Below are positions 1 to 10,409 of a stretch of DNA of 64,000 nt, one piece after another. Source of the DNA: an uncultured Stenotrophomonas sp. Lineage in GTDB: Bacteria; Pseudomonadota; Gammaproteobacteria; Xanthomonadales; Xanthomonadaceae. A program made the position numbers and the translations under genes. Position 1 is the stretch's first letter, and each line of letters starts with the position of its first letter. The stretch covers positions 303,812-367,811 of the forward strand of contig CAJYNG010000021.1 of NCBI GenBank assembly GCA_913775725.1, in the 5' to 3' direction. Under the pieces are notes generated by a model. It saw only the letters and a list, made by a program, of their open reading frames with translations. It was not told the DNA's origin and ran no database searches.

Positions 1-1881
1 GACGGCGATGCGCGAGGCGTATTCGGTACTAAGAGCAGCGTACAGGCCGGAGGCATGATCGAAGCGCAGCTCGGCCTGGTAGGCGTGGCGCGGCAGGCCG
101 GGCAGGCGGTTGCTGCCGAAACGCGCGTCGTGGCGGTAGCGGAAATCGCTGAAGGTATACGCCTGACGCAGCGACAGACGGCCCGGTGCAGCCTGCCACA
201 GCGTGCTGTCCAACCCAGCTTCGATGCCGCGGTGAACGGTGGGGCTGGCGTTGTTCTCGGCGATGAACAGGTTCGGTACCGGTTGCAGCTCCACGCTCAG
301 CAGCTCGTGGTTGACGTGCGCGTAGTAGCCGGTCAGTTCCCAGCGGCCCAGCACGGCGTCGCCGCGCGCACCCAGTTCCAGCGTGGTGGCGGTCTGGTTC
401 TGCATCGGCACCGGCGCGCGCTGGCGGCCGGTAGACGGGCCATTGCCCGGCCCGAAGTACTGGTTCGAGCCCCAGATCATCGACCACGGATGCGGCGCTT
501 CCACCGAGCGGCTGAGGTTGCCGAACCACTGGGTCTGGGCGCTGTGCTGCCAGGTGAAGCCCAGTCGCGGCGCATAGTCCCAGTCGTGGTCGCGCAGACG
601 GCCGCCGCTGCTCGGCCAGGTCACCTGCACATCGCGGCGGGTGTTGATCAGTGCCAGCCCGGTCTGCATGCGCAGGCGGTCATTGAAGGTGAGGGTATTG
701 CCGACGTGCAGCGTGCTGTCGGTGCCGTGGTGGCGGAAGTCACGCGTGCGCGTACCGGCGGCATAGCCGTTGCTGGCAAAGCGCAGCGACTCGCGCACAT
801 CGGCGTCCAGATCGTGGGTGATGCGCAGACCGACCGTGGTTTCGCTGTCCAGGCCGAACAGCTGGTGGCGGCGGCGGTAGTCCACCGTAGCGTTGAGGTT
901 GGCGTAGTCCAGCTGCTGCCGGTACAGGCTCTCGTTCAAGTCCATCGGGTACGTGTGGTAGACCAGCCCGGCCTGCAACGAGGAGTCCTCATCGATCTGC
1001 AGCGTGGTGACGTTGCCCACCCAGGTGCTGCCCGGCTGCGGGCGGCGCGCATCAATGGCCAGGTTGGCCGCATTCGCGGCGCGTGGATCGTTGCGGATCT
1101 GATCGCGGGTCAGGCGGCCGGGCGTTTCATGATTCGTTTCGCGATAGCGCACGAAGAAACGCGTCTGCAGGTCGGGCGTGATCTGCCAGCCGATGTTGGC
1201 CATCGCACCCTTGCCGTCGCCGCGCGCATGGCGCTGGTAACCGTCGAACTCGGTATCGGTGTAGGCCAGGAAGTAGTCGACATCACCACTGACGCCGCCC
1301 CAGCTGATGCCGCGCTTCTGGTAGCCACGGCTGCCGGCTTCGTAGTGCAGCTGCACGCCGGCCGAATCACGACCGCTGCGGCTGACGTAGTCGATGGCAC
1401 CGCCCAGCGCCAGCGCGCCGCGCTCGAAGCCGTTGGCGCCGCGCAGCACTTCCACGCGTGACAGCCACAGCGGTTCCAGCAGCTCGTAGGGCGTGCCGCC
1501 GGGGCCGGTCAGTGGCAGGCCGTCGATCGACACGGCGATGCCCGAGGCGTGCGCACCCGGGCCACGGTTGATGCCCGAGCCACGGATCGAGATCTTGGTG
1601 CCTTCGTTGCCCGGCGATTGCGCGCTGATACCCGGCTGGTAGGCCAGCACATCGGCACTGCTGGACAGTCGGCTGTTGGCCTTGGACACGTCGATGACGT
1701 TGCTGGCGCCGGGCACGCGCTTCAGCGCCTCGCGTGCCTGCGTGCTGGCATCGGCAGCAGCGGTGACCTGCACGGCATCCAGCGTGGTGGCCTGCGGGGC
1801 CGCAGTGGCGGTGGAGGAAAGGCCGAGGGAAACGGCCAGGAACAGCAGCGAGGGGGTGGGGCGGTACGACGAGAGCGACAT
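1..1881 (-). CDS. TonB-dependent outer-membrane receptor, 3' end outside window
   Basis: The frame is open from the ATG at 1881 to the first base of the window (627 codons, no stop). It starts with a signal peptide (MSLSSYRPTPSLLFLAVSLG), followed by a TonB-box-like segment (TTLDAVQVTA) near residues 32-41 and a plug domain with RGSGINRGPG, SIDGLPL and VEVLRGANGFERGALALGGAIDY. Alternating beta-strand segments of the barrel follow. Family knowledge: such receptors import iron chelates or other scarce ligands using TonB energy. The last strands of the barrel lie outside the window. The substrate cannot be read from the sequence. The next gene upstream in the same direction encodes a secreted serine hydrolase, separated by an inverted REP pair, so co-transcription is doubtful. 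Confidence 0.88.
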   Translation of the reverse strand, partial: MSLSSYRPTPSLLFLAVSLGLSSTATAAPQATTLDAVQVTAAADASTQAREALKRVPGASNVIDVSKANSRLSSSADVLAYQPGISAQSPGNEGTKISIRGSGINRGPGAHASGIAVSIDGLPLTGPGGTPYELLEPLWLSRVEVLRGANGFERGALALGGAIDYVSRSGRDSAGVQLHYEAGSRGYQKRGISWGGVSGDVDYFLAYTDTEFDGYQRHARGDGKGAMANIGWQITPDLQTRFFVRYRETNHETPGRLTRDQIRNDPRAANAANLAIDARRPQPGSTWVGNVTTLQIDEDSSLQAGLVYHTYPMDLNESLYRQQLDYANLNATVDYRRRHQLFGLDSETTVGLRITHDLDADVRESLRFASNGYAAGTRTRDFRHHGTDSTLHVGNTLTFNDRLRMQTGLALINTRRDVQVTWPSSGGRLRDHDWDYAPRLGFTWQHSAQTQWFGNLSRSVEAPHPWSMIWGSNQYFGPGNGPSTGRQRAPVPMQNQTATTLELGARGDAVLGRWELTGYYAHVNHELLSVELQPVPNLFIAENNASPTVHRGIEAGLDSTLWQAAPGRLSLRQAYTFSDFRYRHDARFGSNRLPGLPRHAYQAELRFDHASGLYAALSTEYASRIAV

Positions 1882-1974
1882 GCGGGAATGCTGTAAACCA
1901 CGAAAGTGGCGCGCAAGTTAACAGGTCGCGAACGGTACGTCACCCATCACCGGCGTATGGGGGCTGGTGCGCCT

Positions 1975-2034
1975 GTAGAGCCGAGCCCATGCTCGGCTGC
2001 TTTTTTACGGAGCCGAGCATGGGCTCGGCTCTAC
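1975..2034. repeat. SMAG/REP inverted pair
   Basis: Two 24-bp copies of a GTAG-headed palindromic element (core AGCCGAGC..GCTCGGCT) face each other as perfect reverse complements around a 12-base spacer containing six T. GTAG is at 1975-1978 and CTAC at 2031-2034. This is the layout of paired S. maltophilia GTAG REP elements. The pair could also stop minus-strand transcription coming from the serine hydrolase gene. Confidence 0.85.
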
Positions 2035-2042
2035 AGCAGGGT

Positions 2043-3479
2043 TTACGGCGAAGGCTTCGCCAGCGCCTTGGCCTTCGCGTACAGCGCCTTGGCAATATCT
2101 GCATCGCCCAGCGCCGCATGGCACTCGGCCAGGCTATCCCACGCGTTGGCCGAATCCGGATACAGCTCGGCGTTGAGCGCGAACACCTTCAGTGCCTTGC
2201 TGGCACCCAGACTCTCGCGGATGGCGTAGCCATCACCATTGATCGCACGTTCCAGTTCGCCGGTGGGAACGCCATTGCTGTCGCGCAGCCAGCTACGCAT
2301 CAGCGGTTTCGCATCGGCGCTGTCATCCAGCGCGTAGCCGATCAACTGCTCGGACAGCACAGCGTGCGGAAACTCCTGCGGCGCGGCCACCGCCATCGCG
2401 CTCTCCACCAGCGTGCTGGACCAGACATTGCGGGCGCTGCCGTTGGTCAGGTACACGAACACCCAGTAACCGCTGGCCAGCCTGCCCTTGTAAGCCAACC
2501 GCGCACGAACGCGGGTGCCGCCATCGTGGCCAACCTGGGTGTAGCCGTCGCTGCGGGTGGTGTCCCAGCCCGTGGAGAAGAAATTGTTGCCGCCACCGGC
2601 CAGTTTCTGCGGCTGCCAGAGTTTTTCCAGGGTCGCCGTGCGCAGCAGCTTGCCGGTCGCCAGCGCCTGCAGGAAGCGGTTCATGTCAGCCACGGTGGTC
2701 TGCAGATCGGCATGGCCCCAACCGTAGTTCGGCCAAGGATCTTCATTGGCGGGCTGCAGTTGGCCATCCTTGCCGATGTACGGCACCGCCGCGCGCCGGG
2801 CCGGCACGCTGGCACCGCCCCACGAGGTGCTGGCCATCTTCAATGGCTGCAGGATGCGTTCGCGCGCGATGGCCGGGTAGGGCTTGCGGTAGTGCGCTTG
2901 CAGCAAGGCGGTCAGCACCAGGTAATTGGCCTGGGTGTACTGCACGCGGCTGCCGGTAGCGAACTGCATTGGTGCCGCGCCGGCCACCTTCAGTGCAGCG
3001 CCAAGGTCAGGGGCCACACCGGCGTAGCCCTTGCTCACCCAGCGGTTGTCCACGCGGTCGTAGTACTCGCCGATACCTGAGCTGTGGTTGAGGAAATCGC
3101 GCACGTGGATCGCCTGCCATGCAGTGGGCAGGTCCTGCACATAGCGACTGGCCGGCGCATCCAGATCCACCTTGCCCTGATCGACCAATTGCATCACCAG
3201 CGTGCTGGTCAGCAGCTTGGCCATCGATTGCGCGGCGAAAATGGAATCGACGGTGGACGGTGCATGGGTAGCGGGATCACGTTCACCGCTGGCGCCCTGG
3301 TAGAGCACCTGGCCGTTGTGTGCGACCAGTACCGCCTGGCCGGCAATGCCGTAACGTTCGCGGTTGGACTGCAGTTGGGTGTCGAGCTGATTGGAAAGAT
3401 CGCCGGCAGTTTCAAGCGCCGAAACGGGTGGGATCGCAAACAGCGTGCAGAGCAATGCAGCAGTCGGGGTGCGGTACAT
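2043..3479 (-). CDS. secreted serine hydrolase, class C beta-lactamase-like fold
   Basis: 478 aa with an N-terminal signal peptide (cleavage probably after VSALETA-type residues around 20). The penicillin-binding/class C family shows as the SxxK motif SMAK at residues 85-88, a Tyr-x-Asn-like block (VQYTQANYLV) and an HDGG block in place of the KTG box. The C-terminal 50 residues (ELYPDSANAWDSLAECHAAL) look like a TPR hairpin. Proteins of this family are periplasmic esterases, D-amino-acid peptidases or carboxypeptidases. The HDGG in place of KTG argues against a true beta-lactamase. The specific substrate is unknown. It sits between two REP clusters, as a single transcription unit. Confidence 0.85.
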   Translation of the reverse strand: MYRTPTAALLCTLFAIPPVSALETAGDLSNQLDTQLQSNRERYGIAGQAVLVAHNGQVLYQGASGERDPATHAPSTVDSIFAAQSMAKLLTSTLVMQLVDQGKVDLDAPASRYVQDLPTAWQAIHVRDFLNHSSGIGEYYDRVDNRWVSKGYAGVAPDLGAALKVAGAAPMQFATGSRVQYTQANYLVLTALLQAHYRKPYPAIARERILQPLKMASTSWGGASVPARRAAVPYIGKDGQLQPANEDPWPNYGWGHADLQTTVADMNRFLQALATGKLLRTATLEKLWQPQKLAGGGNNFFSTGWDTTRSDGYTQVGHDGGTRVRARLAYKGRLASGYWVFVYLTNGSARNVWSSTLVESAMAVAAPQEFPHAVLSEQLIGYALDDSADAKPLMRSWLRDSNGVPTGELERAINGDGYAIRESLGASKALKVFALNAELYPDSANAWDSLAECHAALGDADIAKALYAKAKALAKPSP

Positions 3480-3540
3480 CGCGGTGATCCGTCAGCGGTG
3501 ATGGCGCATGGTGGTCAGCGCCGGGCATTGGGTCAAGCAT

Positions 3541-3661
3541 GTAGAGCCGAGCCCATGCTCGGCTGCCTTCGGGTCAGGCGTCGTGGGCCCGGACGCATTG
3601 AGCCGAGCATGGCTCGGCTCTACAGGTGCCTTGCGGTAGTGCCGGCCGCTGGCCGGCAACC
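3541..3661. repeat. SMAG/REP cluster (three elements)
   Basis: Three GTAG-type palindromes lie between hutU and the serine hydrolase gene. One starts with GTAG at 3541, an opposed one ends with CTAC at 3620-3623, and a third of another sequence subtype (core GCCGGCCGCTGGCCGGC) starts with GTAG at 3636. The first two share the core found at 1975-2034. Confidence 0.8.
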
Positions 3662-3666
3662 TTGGA

Positions 3667-5334
3667 TCAGCCCAGAATTCCCGGCAGATCCAGCCCCTTC
3701 TCCTTCGCGCAGTCGATCGCGATGTCATAGCGCGCATCGGCATGGCGCATCACGCCGGTGGCCGGGTCGTTCCACAGCACGCGGCCAATCCGCTTGGCGG
3801 CTGCCTCGGTGCCGTCGCAGACGATCACCATGCCGGCGTGCTGCGAGAAGCCCATGCCGACGCCGCCACCGTGATGCAGCGACACCCAGGTCGCACCGCT
3901 GGCGGTGTTGAGCAGGGCGTTCAGCAGCGGCCAGTCGGACACCGCATCGGAGCCGTCGGCCATCGCCTCGGTTTCGCGGTTCGGCGAAGCGACGCTGCCG
4001 CTGTCCAGGTGGTCACGACCGATCACGACCGGCGCTTTCAGTTCACCGTTGGCCACCATCTCGTTGAAGGCCAGGCCGAGGCGATCGCGGTCACCCAGGC
4101 CGACCCAGCAGATGCGTGCCGGCAGGCCCTGGAACTTGATCTTTTCGGCGGCCATGTCCAGCCAGCGGTGCAGGTGCGGGTTGTCCGGAATCAGTTCCTT
4201 TACCTTGGCATCGGTCTTGGCGATGTCTTCCGGATCGCCACTCAGTGCTGCCCAGCGGAAGGGACCGATGCCGCGGCAGAACAACGGGCGGATGTAGGCC
4301 GGCACGAAACCGGGGAAGTCGAAGGCATTGGCCACGCCTTCCTCCAGCGCCATCTGCCGCAGGTTGTTGCCGTAGTCCACGGTCGGCACGCCCAGCGCGT
4401 GGAAGCCGAGCATGGCGCGGATGTGGTTGGCCATCGATGCGCGCGCGGCCTTCTCCACTTCCTTGGGGGCGGAAACCCGCCTCTCATCCCACTGCTCGAC
4501 CGTCCAGCCCTGCGGCAGGTAGCCGTTCACCGGGTCGTGCGCGGAGGTCTGGTCGGTCAGCAGGTCCGGCTTCACGCCGCGCTTGAGCAGTTCGGCCAGC
4601 ACATCGGCCACATTGCCGAGCAGGCCCACCGACTTCGGCGTACCGGCCTTGCAGGCGTCGTCGATCAGGCGCAGCGCTTCGTCCAGATTGTCGGTCCAGG
4701 TATCCAGGTAACCGGTGCGCAGACGCATGTCGATGCTGCTCTTGCGGCATTCGACGGCCAGGCAGGAGGCGCCGGCCATCACCGCGGCCAGCGGCTGTGC
4801 GCCACCCATGCCACCCAGGCCACCGGTGAACAGCCACTTCCCGGTCAGGTCGCCACCGAAGTGCTGGCGGCCCATTTCCACGAAGGTCTCGTAGGTGCCC
4901 TGCACGATGCCCTGCGCGCCGATGTAGATCCAGCTGCCGGCGGTCATCTGGCCGTACATGGCCAGGCCCTTCTTATCCAGCTCGTTGAAGTGGTCCCAGT
5001 TGGCCCAGCGCGGCACCAGGTTGGAATTGGCGATCAGCACGCGCGGCGCATCGGCGTGGGTACGGAACACGCCCACCGGCTTGCCCGACTGCACCAGCAG
5101 GGTCTGGTCATCGTCCAGGCGCTTGAGCGTTTCGACGATGGCATCGAAGCTCTCCCAGTCGCGCGCGGCGCGGCCGATGCCGCCGTACACCACCAGTTCC
5201 TGCGGGCGTTCGGCCACGTCCGGATGCAGGTTGTTCATCAGCATGCGCAACGGCGCTTCGGTCAGCCAACTCTTGGCGTTGAGCGTGGTGCCGGTCGGCG
5301 CGGCGATGGTGCGGGACGGGTCGTTGCGGGTCAT
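3667..5334 (-). CDS. hutU: urocanate hydratase
   Basis: 555 aa, the usual length of urocanase. It converts urocanate to 4-imidazolone-5-propionate, the second step of histidine breakdown, in the cytoplasm with tightly bound NAD. Recognisable family blocks include [57 protein letters not shown] (the nucleotide-binding glycine-rich block), [17 protein letters not shown] and [15 protein letters not shown]. The start ATG at 5334 overlaps the hutG stop by four bases (ATGA), so it is translationally coupled as the last gene of hutI-hutH-hutG-hutU. Confidence 0.97.
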   Translation of the reverse strand: MTRNDPSRTIAAPTGTTLNAKSWLTEAPLRMLMNNLHPDVAERPQELVVYGGIGRAARDWESFDAIVETLKRLDDDQTLLVQSGKPVGVFRTHADAPRVLIANSNLVPRWANWDHFNELDKKGLAMYGQMTAGSWIYIGAQGIVQGTYETFVEMGRQHFGGDLTGKWLFTGGLGGMGGAQPLAAVMAGASCLAVECRKSSIDMRLRTGYLDTWTDNLDEALRLIDDACKAGTPKSVGLLGNVADVLAELLKRGVKPDLLTDQTSAHDPVNGYLPQGWTVEQWDERRVSAPKEVEKAARASMANHIRAMLGFHALGVPTVDYGNNLRQMALEEGVANAFDFPGFVPAYIRPLFCRGIGPFRWAALSGDPEDIAKTDAKVKELIPDNPHLHRWLDMAAEKIKFQGLPARICWVGLGDRDRLGLAFNEMVANGELKAPVVIGRDHLDSGSVASPNRETEAMADGSDAVSDWPLLNALLNTASGATWVSLHHGGGVGMGFSQHAGMVIVCDGTEAAAKRIGRVLWNDPATGVMRHADARYDIAIDCAKEKGLDLPGILG

Positions 5335-6185
5335 GCGGCGCTCCGGTTCGTAGCGAATTCAAGGCAGGCGTTGAGCACCTGCGCCAGGGTGTGGCGCAGC
5401 GGTGCGGCGTGGTCGGGGTCGAGCGGGGTGGGCCAGCTGTGTTCGTCCACCTGGTCCGGCAGGGGTTCGTGCATGTAGCCACGGCAGGCCAGCTCCATCT
5501 GCAGGCTGTGCACGCCGCCGGCGATGTTGCTGTAGTGGCGGGTGATCCAGCCTCCCTTGAAGCGGCCATTGCGCACCTGGCTCATGCCACTGATCTTGAG
5601 CAGGTTCTCCACCACGTCGCTCAGGGCGTTGTCGCAGGAGGTGTCCGGCGCACCCGAGGGACCGGCGGTGCCCAGGTTGAACTGCGGCAGTTCGCCGTCG
5701 AACAGGTGCGGAATATGCGAGCGGATCGAGTGCGCGTCGTACACCACCACGGTGCCGTGGCGTGCACGCAGGCGCGTGATCTGCGAAGCCAGCGCATCGT
5801 GGTAAGGCAGGAAATACGTGTCGCGGCGACGTGCGATTTCCGTTTCATCCGGCTCGCGGCCCGCGTGGTACAGCGGCTGGTTGTCGAAGGTGGTCAGCGG
5901 GCACAGGCCGGTGGTGTTCTGGCCCGGATACAGCGATACGCCGCTGGGGTCGCGGTTGAGGTCGATCACCGAACGTGAGATCGCCGAGCGCACCGTGGTC
6001 GCGCCCATGCCGCGCACGAAGTCGTACAGCTCGTGTACCCACCAGTCGGCATCGCGGCGGGCCAGCCACGGCGAGTGGTAGTCGCCGATCAGATCGTGCG
6101 GCAGTTCGCTGCCGGTATGTGGAAAGCTGACGATCAACGGGGCGTCGCCCTCGTGCACCGTCAACCATTCGGGATGGGCATTCAT
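5331..6185 (-). CDS. hutG: N-formylglutamate deformylase
   Basis: 284 aa from the ATG at 6185, which overlaps the hutH stop as ATGA. A longer reading upstream would lie entirely inside hutH and was rejected. The N-formylglutamate amidohydrolase family is seen in [59 protein letters not shown] and [12 protein letters not shown]. The enzyme hydrolyses N-formyl-L-glutamate to glutamate and formate, the last step of the five-step Hut pathway. Its presence with hutF shows that this organism does not release formamide directly from formiminoglutamate. Confidence 0.94.
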   Translation of the reverse strand: MNAHPEWLTVHEGDAPLIVSFPHTGSELPHDLIGDYHSPWLARRDADWWVHELYDFVRGMGATTVRSAISRSVIDLNRDPSGVSLYPGQNTTGLCPLTTFDNQPLYHAGREPDETEIARRRDTYFLPYHDALASQITRLRARHGTVVVYDAHSIRSHIPHLFDGELPQFNLGTAGPSGAPDTSCDNALSDVVENLLKISGMSQVRNGRFKGGWITRHYSNIAGGVHSLQMELACRGYMHEPLPDQVDEHSWPTPLDPDHAAPLRHTLAQVLNACLEFATNRSAA

Positions 6186-7723
6186 GCCTGCGGTTCCACG
6201 GTCGGCAGCAGCTCTGCCAGGCCCTGCGCCAGCGCGCCACTGCGCACCAGATTCGTCGCGGTCACCATGTCCGGATGGAAGTAGCGATCTTCTTCCAGCG
6301 TCGGCACCTGCGCACGCAGGGTGGCGCGCACGCTTTCCAGCGCGGCGCTGGAGCGCAGCGGCGCATGGAAGTCGCAGCCCTGCGCAGCGGCCAGCAGTTC
6401 GATACCGATCACGTTGGCTGCGTTCTCGGCCATCTGCATCAGGCGGCGCGCGCCGTGCGCGGCCATCGACACATGGTCTTCCTGGTTGGCCGAGGTCGGG
6501 ATCGAATCGACGCTGGCCGGGTAGGCGCGCTGCTTGTTTTCCGAGACCAGCGCAGCGGCGGTCACCTGCGGAATCATGAAGCCGGAATTCAGGCCCGGGC
6601 GCGGGGTCAGGAACGCCGGCAGGCCGGACAGTGCCGGGTCCACCAGCATCGCCAGGCGGCGCTCGCTGATCGAACCGATCTCGCACACCGCCATCGCCAG
6701 CATGTCGGCGGCAAAGGCCACCGGCTCGGCATGGAAGTTGCCACCGGACAGTGCTTCGCCGGTATCGGTGAACACCAGCGGATTGTCGGACACGCCGTTG
6801 GCTTCGATTTCCAGCGTGGTCGCGGCCTGGCGCAGGATGTCCAGCGCCGCGCCCATCACCTGCGGCTGGCAGCGCAGGCAGTACGGGTCCTGCACGCGTA
6901 CGTCGTTGTCACGGTGCGATTCGCGGATGTCCGAGCCCTGCATCAGCGTGCGCAAGGTGGCGGCGGTGGCGATCTGCCCGCGCTGGCCGCGGATGGCGTG
7001 GATGCGGGGGTCGAACGGCGTGTCAGAACCCTTGGCTGCTTCCACCGACAGCGCGCCGGTGACCAGCGCGGCCTGGAACACGGTCTCGATCTCGAACAGG
7101 CCCGCCAGCGCATAGGCGGTGGAGAACTGGGTGCCGTTGAGCAGCGCCAGGCCTTCTTTCGCGCCCAGTTCGATCGGCTGCAGGCCGGCACGTGCCAGCG
7201 CATCGACCGCCGGCAGGCGCTCGTCACCGATGAAGGCTTCGCCGACGCCGAGCATCACGCTGGCCAGGTGCGAGAGCGGTGCCAGATCGCCCGAGGCACC
7301 CACCGAGCCCTGCGCGGGCACCACCGGCAGCACGCCCTTGACCAGCATCGCTTCGAGCAGCAGCAGGGTTTCCTCGCGGATGCCCGAAGCCCCCTGCGCC
7401 AGGCTGACCAGCTTCAGCGCCATCATCAGCCGCACCACGCTGGCCGGCATCGGCTCGCCTACGCCGGCGGCATGCGAGAGCACGATGTTCCGTTGCAGGG
7501 TGGCCAGGTCTTGGCGCTCGATGCGCACGCTGGCCAGCTTGCCGAAGCCGGTGTTGATGCCATACACCGGCGCGCCCTTGGCGACGATCGCCGCGACCGT
7601 CGCAGCACTGGCGCGCACCACCGGCAGCGCGGCCGGGTCCAGTGCAAGCGGCGCACCGCGATAGACCTGCCGCCACTGGGCGAGAGTGACATGGCCGGGG
7701 CGAAGAACCAGGGTGTTGCTCAT
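6182..7723 (-). CDS. hutH: histidine ammonia-lyase
   Basis: 513 aa. The ATG at 7723 overlaps the hutI stop (ATGA) and is preceded by a GGAG ribosome site within the end of hutI. It deaminates L-histidine to trans-urocanate, the entry step of the pathway. The Ala-Ser-Gly triad that cyclises into the MIO cofactor is in [43 protein letters not shown] and [18 protein letters not shown] are the other family blocks. The length is typical (about 510 aa). Confidence 0.97.
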   Translation of the reverse strand: MSNTLVLRPGHVTLAQWRQVYRGAPLALDPAALPVVRASAATVAAIVAKGAPVYGINTGFGKLASVRIERQDLATLQRNIVLSHAAGVGEPMPASVVRLMMALKLVSLAQGASGIREETLLLLEAMLVKGVLPVVPAQGSVGASGDLAPLSHLASVMLGVGEAFIGDERLPAVDALARAGLQPIELGAKEGLALLNGTQFSTAYALAGLFEIETVFQAALVTGALSVEAAKGSDTPFDPRIHAIRGQRGQIATAATLRTLMQGSDIRESHRDNDVRVQDPYCLRCQPQVMGAALDILRQAATTLEIEANGVSDNPLVFTDTGEALSGGNFHAEPVAFAADMLAMAVCEIGSISERRLAMLVDPALSGLPAFLTPRPGLNSGFMIPQVTAAALVSENKQRAYPASVDSIPTSANQEDHVSMAAHGARRLMQMAENAANVIGIELLAAAQGCDFHAPLRSSAALESVRATLRAQVPTLEEDRYFHPDMVTATNLVRSGALAQGLAELLPTVEPQA

Positions 7724-8943
7724 GTGTTGCTCCAGGAGGCAGGCAGGTCGGGCTGTCCGCGCACCACGCGCGCGTGCAGCGGGTTGAATCCAATGCGATA
7801 GACCAGGTCGGCGGGCGCGTCGATGTCCCAGATCGCCAGGTCGCAATCCAGGCCTACAGCCAGGCGGCCGATGCGCTCGCCATGGCCCAGTGCGCGCGCT
7901 GCTTCACGGGTGAAGCCGGCGATGCACTCATCCACGGTCAGGCGGAACAGGGTCGCGCCCATGTTCATCGCCAGCAGCGGGCTGGTCAGCGGCGAGGTGC
8001 CCGGGTTGCTGTCGGTCGCCAGCGCCAGCGGCACGCCGGCCGCACGCAGCGCGGCGATTGGCGGCAGGGTGGTATCGCGGGTGAAATAGAAGGCGCCGGG
8101 CAGCAGCACGGCGATAGTGCCAGCGGCGGCCATCGCGGCGATGCCGCCATCGTCCAGATGTTCGATATGGTCGGCGGACAGTGCACCGAAGCTGGCCGCC
8201 AGTTCGGCGCCATGCTGGTTGCTCAGCTGCTCGGCATGGATCTTCACCGCCAGCCCGTTGGCGCGCGCCGCTTCGAAGACCTGCTGCGCCTGCGCCGGCG
8301 AGAAGGCGATGTTCTCGCAGAACACGTCCACCGCTTCGGCCAGGCCTTCGGCGGCGATGGCCGGAATCATCACCTCGCACACCTCGTCGGTGTACTCCTG
8401 TGCTTCGCGGCCCGGCGGAATCGCATGCGCACCGAGGAAGGTGGTCACCACGTTGACCCGGCATTCCTCGCCCAGCGCACGCGCAACCTGCAGCTGCTTG
8501 CGTTCGTCGGTCAGGGCCAGGCCGTAGCCGGACTTGATTTCGATGGTGGTCACGCCTTCGGCGCGCATCGCCAGCAGCCGTGGACGGCTTTCGCTGGCCA
8601 GCTGCTCGGGCGTGGCAGCACGGGTGGCGCGCACGGTGGAGACGATGCCGCCGCCGGCACGGGCGATGTCGGCATAGCTGACGCCCTGCAGGCGCTGCTC
8701 GAACTCGTTGGCGCGGTTGCCGGCGTAGACCAGGTGGGTGTGGCAGTCGATCAGGCCCGGCGAAATCCAGCGGCCTTCGCCATCGATGCGGGTGGTTGGC
8801 TGCAGCTGGGCATCGCTGCCGGCTGGACCGACATGGACGATGCGGCCATCAGCGCAGGCCAGTACGCCATCGCGGATGACACCCAGCCCTTCGCCATCGA
8901 GGGTGATCAGGTGAACGTTGGACCAGAGGGTATCGACGTGCAT
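7720..8943 (-). CDS. hutI: imidazolonepropionase
   Basis: 407 aa from the ATG at 8943. A GTG nine bases upstream at 8952 would add three residues. It is an amidohydrolase-superfamily enzyme that opens imidazolone propionate to N-formimino-glutamate. The metal-binding [12 protein letters not shown] block, [18 protein letters not shown] and [12 protein letters not shown] are visible. As first gene of the minus-strand hut operon, it faces hutF across a short region with an operator-like palindrome, so its promoter is probably under HutC control. Confidence 0.96.
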   Translation of the reverse strand: MHVDTLWSNVHLITLDGEGLGVIRDGVLACADGRIVHVGPAGSDAQLQPTTRIDGEGRWISPGLIDCHTHLVYAGNRANEFEQRLQGVSYADIARAGGGIVSTVRATRAATPEQLASESRPRLLAMRAEGVTTIEIKSGYGLALTDERKQLQVARALGEECRVNVVTTFLGAHAIPPGREAQEYTDEVCEVMIPAIAAEGLAEAVDVFCENIAFSPAQAQQVFEAARANGLAVKIHAEQLSNQHGAELAASFGALSADHIEHLDDGGIAAMAAAGTIAVLLPGAFYFTRDTTLPPIAALRAAGVPLALATDSNPGTSPLTSPLLAMNMGATLFRLTVDECIAGFTREAARALGHGERIGRLAVGLDCDLAIWDIDAPADLVYRIGFNPLHARVVRGQPDLPASWSNT

Positions 8944-8966
8944 GGCATCCACAACGCGGCTGTGCT

Positions 8967-8985
8967 TATATGTCTATACAATATA
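8967..8985. promoter_or_regulatory. probable HutC operator in divergent hut promoter
   Basis: The AT-rich stretch contains TGTCTATACA at 8971-8980 (reverse complement TGTATAGACA) flanked by TATA on both sides, in a GC-rich setting. HutC repressors of pseudomonads bind TGTATA-type palindromes and are released by urocanate. The position between hutI (start 8943) and hutF (start 9011) fits a single operator controlling both directions. Binding itself is inferred. Confidence 0.65.
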
Positions 8986-9010
8986 GGTGTCCATTTCGGG
9001 TTGTCCAGCC

Positions 9011-10381
9011 ATGTCCGATTCGCGTTCCCCGCACTGTTTCCATGCCGCCCACGCCCTGCTGGCCGACGGCTGGGCCCGCGATGTCCGCCTGCAGGTGCAG
9101 GATGGCCGCATCACGGCGATCCACACGGGGCAGGGCGCCCAGCACGGCGACACCCGCGTCGGCATCCTGGTGCCGGGCCTGCCCAACCTGCACAGCCACG
9201 CCTTCCAGCGCGGCATGGCCGGGCTGACCGAGATCGGCGGCGGTGACGGTGACAGCTTCTGGAGCTGGCGCGAGCTGATGTACCGCTTCCTGGCCCATCT
9301 GCGCCCGGACGCGGTGCAGGCCATCGCCGCCCAGGCCTACATGGAAATGCTGGAAAGCGGCTTCACCCGTGTCGGCGAATTCCACTACCTGCATCACGAC
9401 GCCGAGGGCCATGCCTATGCCAACCGCGCCGAAATGAGTGCGAGGATCGCGGCGGCGGCCGACCAGACCGGTATCGGCCTGACCCTGCTGCCGGTGTTCT
9501 ACGCACATGCTGATTTCGGCGGGGCGGCACCGAACCCCGCGCAGCGACGCCTGATCCATGACGTAGAGGGATTTGCGCAGCTGCTGGATGCCGCCAAGCC
9601 GGCACTGGCCGCGCTGCCCGACGCTGTGCTCGGCATCGCGCCGCACAGCCTGCGCGCGGTCACCGGCGAGGAGTTGAGTGCATTGCTGCCGTTGACCGAC
9701 GGCCCGGTGCACATCCATATCGCCGAGCAGGTGCGTGAAGTGGAGGCCTGCCTGGCCTGGAGCGGCCAGCGTCCGGTGCAGTGGCTGTACGACCATGCGC
9801 CGGTGGATGCGCGCTGGTGCCTGGTACACGCCACCCACATCACCGATGACGAGCGCGCGGCCATTGTGGCCAGCCGGGCGGTGGCCGGCCTGTGCCCGAT
9901 CACTGAAGCCAACCTGGGCGACGGCCTGTTCCCGATGCAGGCGTTCGCGCGCGAGGGCGGGCGCTTCGGTGTCGGCTCCGATTCCAATGTGCTGATCGAT
10001 GCGGCCGAAGAACTGCGCCTGCTCGAGTATGGCCAGCGGCTGACCCTGCGCGGGCGCAATGTGCTCGCCCCGGATGCCACCCGCAGCACCGGCCGCTTCC
10101 TGTTTGAAGGCGCACTGCACGGCGGTGCACAGGCCCTGGGCGTGACCGCCGGCCTGCAGGTGGGCGCCAGTGCCGACCTGGTCGAACTGGATGCCGCCCA
10201 CCCCGCGCTGCAGGCGCGACAGGATGACGCATGGCTTGACAGCTGGGTGTTCGCCGCACGTAATGGCGCGCTGCGATCGGTCTGGCGCCATGGCCGCCAA
10301 TGCGTGGCCGAGGGCCGCCACCTGCAGCGCGAGGCGATCACCACCGCCTTCGCCGCCGCCCTGCGTGGCGTGCTTGGCTGA
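9011..10381 (+). CDS. hutF: formimidoylglutamate deiminase
   Basis: 456 aa from the ATG at 9011. An upstream ATG at 8987 would place the start within the operator region and is less likely. It belongs to the amidohydrolase superfamily: LPNLHSHAFQRGMAGL (metal ligands), a central HIHIAEQVREVEACL, LVHATHITDDE and GVGSDSNVLIDAAEELR. The enzyme converts N-formimino-L-glutamate to N-formyl-L-glutamate and ammonia, feeding HutG. hutC follows after 28 bases, probably in the same transcript, which would give autoregulation of the repressor. Confidence 0.95.
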   Translation: MSDSRSPHCFHAAHALLADGWARDVRLQVQDGRITAIHTGQGAQHGDTRVGILVPGLPNLHSHAFQRGMAGLTEIGGGDGDSFWSWRELMYRFLAHLRPDAVQAIAAQAYMEMLESGFTRVGEFHYLHHDAEGHAYANRAEMSARIAAAADQTGIGLTLLPVFYAHADFGGAAPNPAQRRLIHDVEGFAQLLDAAKPALAALPDAVLGIAPHSLRAVTGEELSALLPLTDGPVHIHIAEQVREVEACLAWSGQRPVQWLYDHAPVDARWCLVHATHITDDERAAIVASRAVAGLCPITEANLGDGLFPMQAFAREGGRFGVGSDSNVLIDAAEELRLLEYGQRLTLRGRNVLAPDATRSTGRFLFEGALHGGAQALGVTAGLQVGASADLVELDAAHPALQARQDDAWLDSWVFAARNGALRSVWRHGRQCVAEGRHLQREAITTAFAAALRGVLG

Positions 10382-10409
10382 TCGCCTCCCGCCACAGAGA
10401 CCCCATTAC

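Noticed and set aside
2043-3479. True class C beta-lactamase
   Set aside because: SMAK is present, but the KTG box is replaced by HDGG and a TPR-like tail is attached, which fits esterase/peptidase relatives better.
5331-6686. Longer HutG reading starting inside hutH
   Set aside because: The extra 167 residues overlap hutH completely and lack the family pattern. The ATG at 6185 gives normal length and an ATGA junction.
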